Assembly: GCA_900542495.1 (NCBI GenBank)
Contig: UQNW01000003.1
Coordinates: 1-64,000, forward strand
Direction of reading: 5' to 3'
DNA: 64,000 bases
Origin: an uncultured Roseburia sp.
Lineage (GTDB): Bacteria; Bacillota; Clostridia; Lachnospirales; Lachnospiraceae
Shown: positions 50,240 through 58,542 of the stretch, piece after piece
Layout of the letters: every line of letters starts with the position of its first letter
How positions within the stretch are numbered: the stretch's first letter is position 1
The notes under the pieces: generated by a model
Told to the model about the DNA's origin: nothing
Databases searched by the model: none
What the model saw: only the letters and a program-made list of their open reading frames with translations
Program-made: the position numbers and the translations under genes

Positions 50240-52336
50240 TTAATCTTCTGAATGAATTTGTTTTAAACGTAATTTTATATAATTGGCTCCAACTTTTGCG
50301 CTGGTTCCCAAATGATATACATACTGCTTTACGAATGCATCAATTTTATCATGATAAAGCTCTCTCTGCTCAATCAGACGTGTTGCTTCCTCTGCCACCC
50401 GGTCTAACTGATCTAAATTCAAACTGCATCCAATACTGTCTCTCATGAAAATGTTAATTGGCACAACCCCAATTTTCTCATATTCCGGATTCATAATCTT
50501 CATCGGCGTGTTAATATACAATACCGGTCTCAATGTTGTGAAAGCATATTCATATGCAATACCACTCCAGTCTGTAATGATCAGATCTGCATTAAATACT
50601 GTGTCATTTGAAGAAAAGTCTGTCTGAATCTCAATATTCTTATCTTCTGCAAACTTATCTTTTAATAATTGCATCTTCTCTGGCATATGTCTTACATGCT
50701 GTGGATGCGGACGCACGATCACCTTATATCCTGTAGCCCGCAATTTCTGTAAAATATCCTCGAGACAGGAATCCACAATATTATCTTCCTGCCATGACGG
50801 AGCGATCAGGATCGTTTTCTGTTCATTGATCACTTTTTCTTTTGACTCATAATCTTTTCGCATATCATCGAGCAGGCAGTAACCCCAGTTTAACAATACT
50901 TTATGCGGAAGATCATAGGTTTCTTCCATCTTCTCGACCTCATCTTTATGATGTGGACCTACGCAGAAAATAGTGTCAAAATGATCGATACTTCCCTTTC
51001 GATACGTCATATTCATACTGTCAATACTATGTGGCACATGAATATACTCCATGTCCTTTCTCACATAACTTCTCTTGATATGATAAGTTTCAAGATCAGG
51101 CATTGTCATAACAACAATATCACAATCCAGTTTCATCATCAGAGTGATCAGTTTGATCTCTCCGATATAATATGCTTTAAACCTCTCATGCCTGATCTGG
51201 AAAACCTGATCTTCCGGATCACTTGTAACATAATGGATCACAATATCCGAGTTTTCCAATAACTCTTCGATCATTCCACGATAATATTTATAAAATCCTG
51301 AGGATTCAGAATAAAACATTAACCGTTTATTTTCATTGTCTTTGGCAAAAAACCTCTTATAGTCCTCTTTTTCCTTAGCCTTATAAGGAGCCATCTTTTT
51401 CTTATAGGCATCCTCTACCGCTTTCTGTTCTGCAAGCAGACGTTTACTTTCCTCCAACGCCTCGTAATCAATATATTTTTTCGGGTTATAAACTGCATTT
51501 AAAATGTAAATCAACGCTGTGGAGAACAAGTTACTGAAAATCCAATATAAACCAACTCCACCCGGAACCAGGAATGTAAAATATGTTGAGAATGCAACTG
51601 TAAAAACTGTTACTCCCCATTGTCCCAAAGCACCCTGCTCTTTCTGCAACACGTTCGCCTGATTCTGGCATGCACAAAGTAAAACAGTAGAAAGACAGCT
51701 GAACAGCGGAATAAGAAGAATCCATGCCAATACAGTAATGTGTGGCACTACAGACAGATCCAGACCAAGAAAATGTGTGTTAATCGTAGCTGCCTGTGCT
51801 GCGATCGCCTCAATATCAATGCCGGTCCCTGCCAATGCATTCTGGAAAAAGCTTAAGTTATCCGGATTCTGCAATGCTGCCATTGCCTGAAGCTGTGCGC
51901 CGCTCCCCAATTGATCTACCCCCATCAGAGAACAGGTAGCTGCCACGATCTGATCACAGACAGATGTCTTGATATGCATCAAATGCTGCATTGGATTATA
52001 AATGACATTAATCAGACCAAGAACCAATGGAATCTGTAATAACATTGGCACCATACCAAGCATTGGACTATAGTGTGCCTTCTTGAACAACTCCATCTGT
52101 TCATCCGCAATGCGGTCTTTATCGCCTGCATGCTTATATTTAATCTCATTTATCTGTGGCTGGATCTGTATCATTCGAATACTGTTTTTCTGTACCATAA
52201 TAGATACCGGCAGCATGACGATTTTGCTGACCAATGTAAACAGAATGATTGACAAACCATAGTTTTTCACCAACTGATAGCATCCCCACATGACATATCC
52301 AAGTGGAATACCAAACACCGTGTTAATAAAACTCAT
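50240..52336 (-). CDS. YidC/Oxa1-type insertase fused to TagB/TagF-type phosphotransferase
   Basis: A 698-residue fusion. Residues 1 to about 285 are a YidC/Oxa1 domain with five membrane helices; the conserved groove Arg of Gram-positive YidC is replaced by Lys 38 (L-V-S-K-I-V-M-L-P). A charged coiled linker (about 287-330) follows. Residues about 335-690 are a CDP-glycerol glycerophosphotransferase-like domain: V-P-H-S-I-D-S-M-N, C-V-G-P-H-H-K-D-E, A-P-S-W-Q-E-D-N, V-R-P-H-P-Q and I-I-T-D-W-S-G-I-A-Y-E-Y. Known TagF enzymes use CDP-polyols; in an AEP operon I infer CMP-AEP as donor and a surface glycan as acceptor. First gene of the operon; ATG 52336 is 5 nt after AGGAGG (an ATG at 52339 is too close). 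Confidence 0.9.
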   Translation of the reverse strand: MSFINTVFGIPLGYVMWGCYQLVKNYGLSIILFTLVSKIVMLPVSIMVQKNSIRMIQIQPQINEIKYKHAGDKDRIADEQMELFKKAHYSPMLGMVPMLLQIPLVLGLINVIYNPMQHLMHIKTSVCDQIVAATCSLMGVDQLGSGAQLQAMAALQNPDNLSFFQNALAGTGIDIEAIAAQAATINTHFLGLDLSVVPHITVLAWILLIPLFSCLSTVLLCACQNQANVLQKEQGALGQWGVTVFTVAFSTYFTFLVPGGVGLYWIFSNLFSTALIYILNAVYNPKKYIDYEALEESKRLLAEQKAVEDAYKKKMAPYKAKEKEDYKRFFAKDNENKRLMFYSESSGFYKYYRGMIEELLENSDIVIHYVTSDPEDQVFQIRHERFKAYYIGEIKLITLMMKLDCDIVVMTMPDLETYHIKRSYVRKDMEYIHVPHSIDSMNMTYRKGSIDHFDTIFCVGPHHKDEVEKMEETYDLPHKVLLNWGYCLLDDMRKDYESKEKVINEQKTILIAPSWQEDNIVDSCLEDILQKLRATGYKVIVRPHPQHVRHMPEKMQLLKDKFAEDKNIEIQTDFSSNDTVFNADLIITDWSGIAYEYAFTTLRPVLYINTPMKIMNPEYEKIGVVPINIFMRDSIGCSLNLDQLDRVAEEATRLIEQRELYHDKIDAFVKQYVYHLGTSAKVGANYIKLRLKQIHSED

Positions 52337-52386
52337 CATTTCCTCCTAATGTGACCGTATCTCAAAATATTAAGACACCTATTTTA

Positions 52387-52416
52387 TTCTTACATACCAA
52401 AATAGAATTTTATCAA
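52387..52416 (-). promoter_or_regulatory. Candidate promoter of the AEP operon
   Basis: On the minus strand TTGATA (52411-52416), 18 nt, TAAGAA (52387-52392) preceded by TATG as an extended -10, giving a leader of about 45 nt to the YidC-fusion gene. Confidence 0.4.
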
Positions 52417-52485
52417 ATAAAAGGAAACTTGTAAACCTATAAACGATGATTTCTTCTTAAGATTTGCTTAAAATCTTACTGAAAT

Positions 52486-53199
52486 CTATTCCGATAGTTT
52501 TAAATATATTCTGTATTTCAACTCCACATCCCGTATCTGTGGAATGATATTATCATACACCTCTTCTTCCTTGAACTTTCTTATCAGATCATCGCTATGT
52601 TCATACGCCACACGATCACTGTCAATTGTACTCTCATAATACCGGATCCTGTCTGCCAGTTTATCCATTGTCACAACCTCATGCCCTGATTCTATATCCA
52701 AATGGATCTGCTCATCTGTAAGTCCAATAATATTGACAATTGCAATCGCCGGCACATCCCGTCTGATAGCTTCTCCCGCCAACATCTGTATATACTCACA
52801 ATAACTCTGGTTTCTCTTATCTGGATTGTCCACTTTGTGCTTATGCGTTTCCTGTTTATCTGTGTTCTCTGCATAATACCAGTTTTTTGCGTCTGAGCTT
52901 CCGTATAATTCGACATGCTCCGGAAACTTCACTGTCTTGATCACATAGATTGCCTGATCACCAATCACGATATGATCCACATGCATTACTTCATACATCC
53001 CTGCATCATGATTAAACGTCTCTGTCTCATAATAACCATTATTTATTGTACAAAACTTCGGAAAGTTTTTGATCAGATACTGTTTTGCCTGCTGTATTGC
53101 CGCTTCATGCTCCTGCTCTCTCTCCATTTCTTCTCTGGAGATATGAATGTCTACATTCTCCCAATCAATTTCGCTGCGACGTAATCCTGGTCTTACCAT
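52486..53199 (-). CDS. NERD-like domain protein
   Basis: A 237-residue cytoplasmic protein resembling the nuclease-related domain (NERD): M-H-V-D-H-I-V-I-G, then I-Y-V-I-K-T-V-K-F where active nucleases have I-E-x-K, W-Y-Y about 20 residues on, and N-P-D-K-R-N-Q before a long helix. The acidic residue of the E-x-K motif appears lost, so it may bind rather than cut nucleic acid. An acidic N-terminus (E-x-E-x-E-H-E) precedes the domain. GGAAAATGTGAG lies before the ATG. It is upstream of, and perhaps separate from, the AEP operon. Assignment is tentative. Confidence 0.55.
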   Translation of the reverse strand: MVRPGLRRSEIDWENVDIHISREEMEREQEHEAAIQQAKQYLIKNFPKFCTINNGYYETETFNHDAGMYEVMHVDHIVIGDQAIYVIKTVKFPEHVELYGSSDAKNWYYAENTDKQETHKHKVDNPDKRNQSYCEYIQMLAGEAIRRDVPAIAIVNIIGLTDEQIHLDIESGHEVVTMDKLADRIRYYESTIDSDRVAYEHSDDLIRKFKEEEVYDNIIPQIRDVELKYRIYLKLSE

Positions 53200-53300
53200 A
53201 ACTCACATTTTCCTTTCATTTCCTTCAATCTCTTTTAACAGTTTCCCTAATCCCCAAAGCAACCTGTTAAATTAATTAATTTTATTCCCATTCATGCAAA

Positions 53301-53352
53301 AAGACCATTCGATATCGCGTAAATTTAAATTTACGTCACATCGAATGGTCTC
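53301..53352. promoter_or_regulatory. Large palindrome: candidate operator and minus-strand terminator
   Basis: A dyad built of ACCATTCGAT/ATCGAATGGT arms around the perfect 16-bp palindrome GTAAATTTAAATTTAC (53319-53334). On the minus strand it is followed by TTTTTGC, as a terminator for the regulator read through the peptide gene. On the plus strand it is centred about 50 bp upstream of a CATAAT -10 box (53372-53377) that lacks a good -35, the layout of an activator site for the peptide gene. Confidence 0.55.
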
Positions 53353-53404
53353 TTTGCCTTCTGGAATTTACCATAATCTCAAAATTAATTGGAGGTACAA
53401 AACC

Positions 53405-53539
53405 ATGAAAAAGAAAATTTTTGCTATCACATTATGTGCACTTATTGCAGCCGCTTCTATTGTTGGAAGTACAGGAGTTGTGGATAACTCTTATGTTGTT
53501 GCCCAATATATCTTTGGTGATAAAGCAGGTGGTTATTAA
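53405..53539 (+). CDS. Small exported peptide, 44 aa (candidate pheromone precursor)
   Basis: A 44-codon gene with a strong GGAGG site 9 nt before its ATG. The product starts with Lys-Lys-Lys, then a hydrophobic signal segment of about 20 residues (I-F-A-I-T-L-C-A-L-I-A-A-A-S), and ends in a 16-residue tail S-Y-V-V-A-Q-Y-I-F-G-D-K-A-G-G-Y that would be released outside the cell. Its stop codon overlaps the stop of the convergent XRE/TPR regulator. Size, signal and regulator neighbour match precursors of RRNPP-type signalling peptides. The role is inference. Confidence 0.65.
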   Translation: MKKKIFAITLCALIAAASIVGSTGVVDNSYVVAQYIFGDKAGGY

Positions 53540-54450
53540 ATATCCATTTTATAATGAATCTTGCACCAATCAATTACTGGCTGAACATGATCTACTTGTT
53601 TCATAGCTTCAAAAATAGCAATTGCTTGGTGCAAACACTTCCTTGCATCTTCAATTTTTCCTATCTCCGCTAATGCAACGCCTTTATTTACAACTAAAAT
53701 AGGAAAGAACGCTAAATTGCCATATTGAATGCAAAAATCGACTCCCAATTCTGCCATCTTTAATGCTTCCACATGAAATTCTTTATTTCCAAACCAATTA
53801 CTTAAATTATATAAAATCATAGGATATTTTGCTGTTTTCATTTTTCCATCCATAATTTTATTTTCCATATGAACCTTTAACCACATATCCAATTCAATTG
53901 CATTCATTATGTCATTTTCCCTGTTTGCATATAAAATTGCTATGCTATTAATAATCATAATCTCATCAAAAGTCAAAAGATTATTTCTCAACGGACTTTT
54001 ACCATCAAAATCCGGCAATGTTATATGTATTGCTTTCATATACATTTCCATCGCCTTTTTATCATCCTTATCTTTCTGTCTAGCAAGTTCTCCCTTTGCA
54101 AAATACAAGCATTGATGTTCCAATTCTGTTGTATTCACCGCTAGTTTTTCAACCACTTCTATCTGCTTTTCAATTTTCGCAACATCATCATCCGTTATAT
54201 TTCTAACCAGCTCTTGTATAGCAGAATACAACTCCATCTCTTCCCTGCTCACAAAAGAATTAAACAAATTATTCTCCGTACCCAATCGTTCAAACAGTTT
54301 CTCCAAAATAAGTCGTCCCGGTTTTTGTGCTCCATTTTCAATTCTCGACAAAGACGCAGGTGTACAGATTCCGTAGCTGACCTCTTCCTGTGTATACCCT
54401 TTTCTCAATCTGGTTTCTCTCAAAAAATCACCAACAACATATACTGCCAT
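53536..54450 (-). CDS. XRE-type regulator with TPR-like C-terminal domain (RRNPP candidate)
   Basis: A 304-residue cytoplasmic regulator. Residues about 5-62 form a helix-turn-helix (F-L-R-E-T-R-L-R-K-G-Y-T-Q-E-E-V and S-L-S-R-I-E-N-G). The remaining 240 residues are a series of helix pairs with TPR-like spacing (for example A-K-G-E-L-A-R-Q, A-I-E-L-D-M-W-L, A-L-K-M-A-E-L-G-V), the architecture of PlcR/Rgg/MutR peptide-binding regulators, with a length typical of them. The start at 54450 has GGGTGA 8 nt upstream. It is convergent with, and overlaps by 3-4 nt, a gene for a small secreted peptide that is its likely ligand. A good promoter lies upstream. Confidence 0.8.
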   Translation of the reverse strand: MAVYVVGDFLRETRLRKGYTQEEVSYGICTPASLSRIENGAQKPGRLILEKLFERLGTENNLFNSFVSREEMELYSAIQELVRNITDDDVAKIEKQIEVVEKLAVNTTELEHQCLYFAKGELARQKDKDDKKAMEMYMKAIHITLPDFDGKSPLRNNLLTFDEIMIINSIAILYANRENDIMNAIELDMWLKVHMENKIMDGKMKTAKYPMILYNLSNWFGNKEFHVEALKMAELGVDFCIQYGNLAFFPILVVNKGVALAEIGKIEDARKCLHQAIAIFEAMKQVDHVQPVIDWCKIHYKMDI

Positions 54451-54492
54451 ATTGTATTTCACCCGTTTCTCTTTTTTGTATTGGATACTTAT

Positions 54493-54521
54493 AATATAGC
54501 GAGTTTTCAGTTAAACTTCAA
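54493..54521 (-). promoter_or_regulatory. Promoter of the XRE/TPR regulator
   Basis: On the minus strand TTGAAG (54516-54521), 17 nt, TATATT (54493-54498), about 43 nt before the start codon. Confidence 0.6.
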
Positions 54522-54674
54522 CTTTTTATTAATAATTCTTTCAATTTAACAATTTTAAGTATATTTTCCCCAAAATATAAGACTTCATACATTGTATTCT
54601 TTAATTCTAAGAATTGTCAATACGAGCTTTTTAAAACAATAATCACGATATTTTCAATCAGCATTTTACATATA

Positions 54675-56267
54675 TTATGATTCTTTCTCATACTTTTCAA
54701 TCAAACATTGATGTTCTTTGCAATTTTTATCATAACTGATTCCTACAAGCAGAATATCCCCCGTATAATTTTCAATGGCTGTTGGATACTTTTTATTTTT
54801 AATCTGCTGCATTGCAGTCTGTGCATTCTGATTCCATTTCAGCTCCACAATTAACGCAGGATAATCCGCTTTATATTCAGGTTTTGGTATATAAACAAAA
54901 TCGGCGAATCCACGACCTGTCGGCAATTCCCGAATTGGTTTGAAATAATATTGCATTGCACTAAGATATGCTATTGCCAATACACCACTCAACGAATTTT
55001 CATTATGATACTGAATAACCGAAATATACTCATTATGAATTTTCTCTATCTGGGTTCCAACCATCACACCATCCATATCTAACGTCGCATCCAGAAGTCT
55101 TTCTGACTCCCGCTGAAACATCAACATTTCATTCCAAGACCGGCTTTCAACTGCTGCTGTAAGTTCCTGCCGAATCTCTTCATTCGGAATAAACGCTGTT
55201 TTTGTATACTGATCATAGCCAAGATATCCCAGATGAATCATATAAGTAAGCACATCATCCTTGCTGTGAATATTTACAGTGTCATTTTTGAAAGTTGCAG
55301 TATCAACCTTCACATTTGCACCAGAAAGCATTTCAATAATAGCTGTTTTCAAACCATCATAATTCATATTAATCAAAGGGGTAACTGCTTCATAAGATGC
55401 CGTTTCGGACCAATAACTTTTAAATTCTCCTTTTAACATCACACCTACAACCGCTCTCGGATTATAAACCTGATAATCCTTCAAAAGATAACCATCATAC
55501 CAGCGTTTGACTTTATCAAAATCCTGATGATATTCCTTCGAAAGTTTCTCTACTTCATCCTCCGTAAAACCAATATAAGGAGCCAGATTGCTCGCACTCA
55601 ACATTGTAAACTCATCAAAATTATTCAATGCAGACTGTGTTTTTTCTTTTTTTACAGGAAGAATACCTGTAAGATAAGCAAGCTGAATGTATTTAGTTGG
55701 TTCAGTTCCTTTAAACATTCCCCTCAGGAAATTGATATACGCCTCCTGAACCTTTCCATTTGTTGCCGCGTCTCGAATCAGAACATCCCATTCATCAATA
55801 ATGATAATAAACTTTTGTCCGGTTTTTTCTCTTACAATGGAAAGTGCATCCGGTAAACGCGATACTTCCCATGTAAAAATATCTGGATATATTTCCCATA
55901 ATTCGCTCAAAACTGAATCTGTAATAAGCGTTACAACATTATCAACGTCCTCACAATTCGCCAAGAACCACTGGATATCAATATGAATCACATCATACTT
56001 ATTGAGATGCTCCCTGAAATCTGCTTCCTTACTAATTTGCAATCCAGAAAACATCTTCTCAGAATCCGCACCCTTACTGTAATATGCTGCCAACATATTT
56101 GCTGCATACGACTTTCCGAATCTGCGTGGTCTGCTATTACAAATATAAGCATCTGTCGTATCGAGAACACTGTTCGTGTACTCAATCAAACCAGTCTTAT
56201 CCACATATATCTTAGAATTCAACGCAACCTGAAATGCACTATTATCCGGGTTTACGAATCTACCCAT
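54675..56267 (-). CDS. AAA-ATPase-like / PD-(D/E)xK nuclease family protein
   Basis: A 530-residue protein of a family very abundant in gut bacteria. The N-terminal AAA-ATPase-like domain opens with F-V-D-K-T-G-L-I-type sequence (here Y-V-D-K-T-G-L-I-E-Y), Walker A R-P-R-R-F-G-K-S near residue 48 and Walker B-like I-I-I-D-E-W-D. The C-terminal part is a PD-(D/E)xK nuclease-like domain (G-R-G-F-A-D-F-V, then L-I-V-E-L-K-W-N and a Tyr-rich end). Function is unproven; multi-copy and often strain-variable. AGGAAG precedes the ATG. It is flanked by a terminator hairpin upstream and the regulator locus downstream. Confidence 0.88.
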   Translation of the reverse strand: MGRFVNPDNSAFQVALNSKIYVDKTGLIEYTNSVLDTTDAYICNSRPRRFGKSYAANMLAAYYSKGADSEKMFSGLQISKEADFREHLNKYDVIHIDIQWFLANCEDVDNVVTLITDSVLSELWEIYPDIFTWEVSRLPDALSIVREKTGQKFIIIIDEWDVLIRDAATNGKVQEAYINFLRGMFKGTEPTKYIQLAYLTGILPVKKEKTQSALNNFDEFTMLSASNLAPYIGFTEDEVEKLSKEYHQDFDKVKRWYDGYLLKDYQVYNPRAVVGVMLKGEFKSYWSETASYEAVTPLINMNYDGLKTAIIEMLSGANVKVDTATFKNDTVNIHSKDDVLTYMIHLGYLGYDQYTKTAFIPNEEIRQELTAAVESRSWNEMLMFQRESERLLDATLDMDGVMVGTQIEKIHNEYISVIQYHNENSLSGVLAIAYLSAMQYYFKPIRELPTGRGFADFVYIPKPEYKADYPALIVELKWNQNAQTAMQQIKNKKYPTAIENYTGDILLVGISYDKNCKEHQCLIEKYEKES

Positions 56268-56333
56268 GTCTTCCTGTCCCCTTTCTGTTTCTTTTAAATA
56301 AAGAATAACAGTAATTTTGCTAACTGTAAATGT

Positions 56334-56370
56334 AAAAGTGGTCGTATAATAATTATTATACGACCACTTT
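56334..56370 (-). terminator. Terminator after the permease pseudogene
   Basis: AAAGTGGTCGTATAATAA pairs with TTATTATACGACCACTTT in a near-perfect hairpin followed on the minus strand by TTTTACATTT. Confidence 0.85.
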
Positions 56371-56440
56371 CAACAATGCTATGCAGGAGCAAACATTTTC
56401 TTTAAACTTTTTATCTTAATGATACATAATAGTTGTTAAC

Positions 56441-57477
56441 TCACTTTTTCATCTGCTTTACATAAAATACAACACCTATGGTTGCCATTGTTTTTAAGAA
56501 AACCATCCCAATGCTTCTCTTCCTAAAATTGGTCCGGACAAGGATATGATAATGCAGCGCTTGACACCGCTACTCCAACCAAAATCTTTCCCGGTGTACC
56601 AAGCAGACATTCGGCAGCTATCAGCAATAACCACGGTGCTGATGCAGACTCAACGATCAAATCCGACCAATTTTCCAATGCTGCTGCAGTAATTGTATTA
56701 TTTGCTGTATAGACAAAGCAGCCAAATATAATCGCAACGATCATAATGCCACTCACTTTTTTGTAAGAAAATTTAAACTCTTCTGCTGCCTGCGGTATGG
56801 TATCAAATCCTACATATGCCCAAGGCGCAATGGCAAAAGTCGCCAACACAGCTGATACTGCTCCAACTGTTCCACTGTTAGCGAACTCGTCTATCGACGT
56901 ATAAGTTCCATTCGTCCATGCAGCAATAGCATCAGACTTATGAAATCCCCACCATGGAGCCATATTGGCAAATGATGTCTTACTGCTGACTAAGGCTGCT
57001 ATCGTCAATGTCACAACAGAAATTCCTAGTAATGCTGCGAGAATCGTCTGTACAATCCCCGCCTTCTTCACGCCAAGAATATTCAATATTCCAAATAAAA
57101 TCAATATTCCCATAGCAAGCAACATTTCTCCAAGCCAGACATCATAGCCGGCCACCTGATAATGTAACCCCCATTTTAAAATACCTGCTGATCCATCTAA
57201 GCCATCGACAATTAGACCAATTGCAGTCGAATTCATTGGAACATTGGTCAAATAAGCCCCTACCAGAAACCATCCACAAACATACGCCGTATTTCTGCCA
57301 AAGCACATCTTGGTAAAAGTAAATTCGCCGCCGGTCTTTGGATACTTTGGCACCATATACGCATAACTAAACGCAATAATGATCATTACCAATGCACCAA
57401 GTGCGATTGCCCATACATGTGTAGGACTTAACTGTCTCTGGAGCTGTCTCTGATCATCATTTTTTATAATTACTCAT
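56441..57477 (-). pseudogene. APC-family amino-acid permease, decayed
   Basis: A 289-residue open stretch (56523-57392) is clearly an APC-superfamily permease (K-Y-P-K-T-G-G-E-F-T-F, P-W-A-Y-V-G-F-D-T-I-P-Q-A-A-E-E-F), but the gene is broken. At the 5' end an ATG at 57477 opens M-S-N-Y-K-K then a TGA; dropping one A from the run of six restores a frame into Q-L-S-P-T-H-V-W-A-I-A-L-G. That joins directly to the second helix, so about 30 residues of the first helix region are missing. At the 3' end the frame passes from S-S-A-A-L-S into P-C-P-D-Q-F and stops, with the last helix continuing in another frame to 56441. It follows the LicC-like gene by 14 nt. The substrate may have been choline or an amino acid. 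Confidence 0.8.
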
Positions 57478-57491
57478 ATTTGTCGCTTTTA

Positions 57492-58385
57492 TCAACCTGT
57501 GACATAACGATTATCAATTGCCTTTAATTCGTTAAATGTATCAATCTCTGTAATATCCTCTGCAATACATTCACGAACATGCACTTGGTAATTTTCCTTT
57601 TTATAAACAAGCGGCACCTGCTCCCAATAGCGCTCTTTTCCACCCTGCGATAAATAAACCTCATTTAAGTCATTGGCAAGCTTGATTCCATCTGCTTCAC
57701 TCCAGTAGGAAATTCCAACCATCTGATGACAGTCGGTACCACCTATTTTTTCTTCTGTGATCACACCATTATGATCGGTTGCAAAACACCAGTCATCCGT
57801 GGACTCCACCGGAATACTCAAGAAATTTGTTTCATATTCATACTTACGAATCAGTTTTTTATTACGGAGCAGTAAATCTGCTTCCAAAACATACGCATTC
57901 TGCAGAAGATATCTGACACATACAGCGGAGGAAATATTATTTGCCTCACTATAAATCGGATTCTCAACAAACCTGATGTTCGGATATTTATAAAGAAGCT
58001 GATCAAACTGTTCTCCCAAATATCCACGCACAATAACAATCTCAGGAATTCCAGCTTCTACAACTGCATCAAGAAGTGAATCAATAATACGCGTTCCGTT
58101 GACTCTGACAAGCGGTTTAGGCGTATTCAAAGTGATCGGCACCATCCGGCTTCCAAAGCCTGCTGCTACAAATATTGCTCTCTTCACACGATAAGGTTCC
58201 AATGCATCCAGACCGGCCTGTGTAATCTGTCCATTTTTGCAATAGTTTTTTTCTGTCAATTCTTTGACTGTCTTATTCACGGCTTCAGCTGAAATTTTTA
58301 ACCGCTCTGCCATATCTCTCTGAGATACAACCTCTTTTGTCTCTGTCAGAAGTACCAACATATCAAATTCTCTTTTTGTGATCAT
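57492..58385 (-). CDS. Winged-HTH / LicC-like nucleotidyltransferase fusion
   Basis: A 297-residue protein. Residues 1-70 are a winged helix-turn-helix of the MarR-like kind (V-S-Q-R-D-M-A-E-R-L-K-I-S). From about residue 73 it is a sugar/choline-phosphate nucleotidyltransferase: I-F-V-A-A-G-F-G-S-R-M-V-P-I-T, T-P-K-P-L-V-R-V-N-G and E-A-D-L-L-L, most like LicC (CTP:phosphocholine cytidylyltransferase) and PntC-type CTP:AEP cytidylyltransferases. It may provide CDP-choline or CMP-AEP for surface decoration and regulate its own locus. ATG 58385 with AGGAGA is preferred over an upstream frame extension. Confidence 0.85.
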   Translation of the reverse strand: MITKREFDMLVLLTETKEVVSQRDMAERLKISAEAVNKTVKELTEKNYCKNGQITQAGLDALEPYRVKRAIFVAAGFGSRMVPITLNTPKPLVRVNGTRIIDSLLDAVVEAGIPEIVIVRGYLGEQFDQLLYKYPNIRFVENPIYSEANNISSAVCVRYLLQNAYVLEADLLLRNKKLIRKYEYETNFLSIPVESTDDWCFATDHNGVITEEKIGGTDCHQMVGISYWSEADGIKLANDLNEVYLSQGGKERYWEQVPLVYKKENYQVHVRECIAEDITEIDTFNELKAIDNRYVTG

Positions 58386-58542
58386 ACTTTTTCTCCTAAA
58401 TACATAAATCTTGTTGAAGTATAGTACTAGCATTCATTGTTGTCAATGTTACATATATAATCAGAACACTTTTCAGTAATTTATCTAATTCTCCAGCTTG
58501 CATAAATATCCATCTAGTGTATCATTTTTCTATAATTGAATT

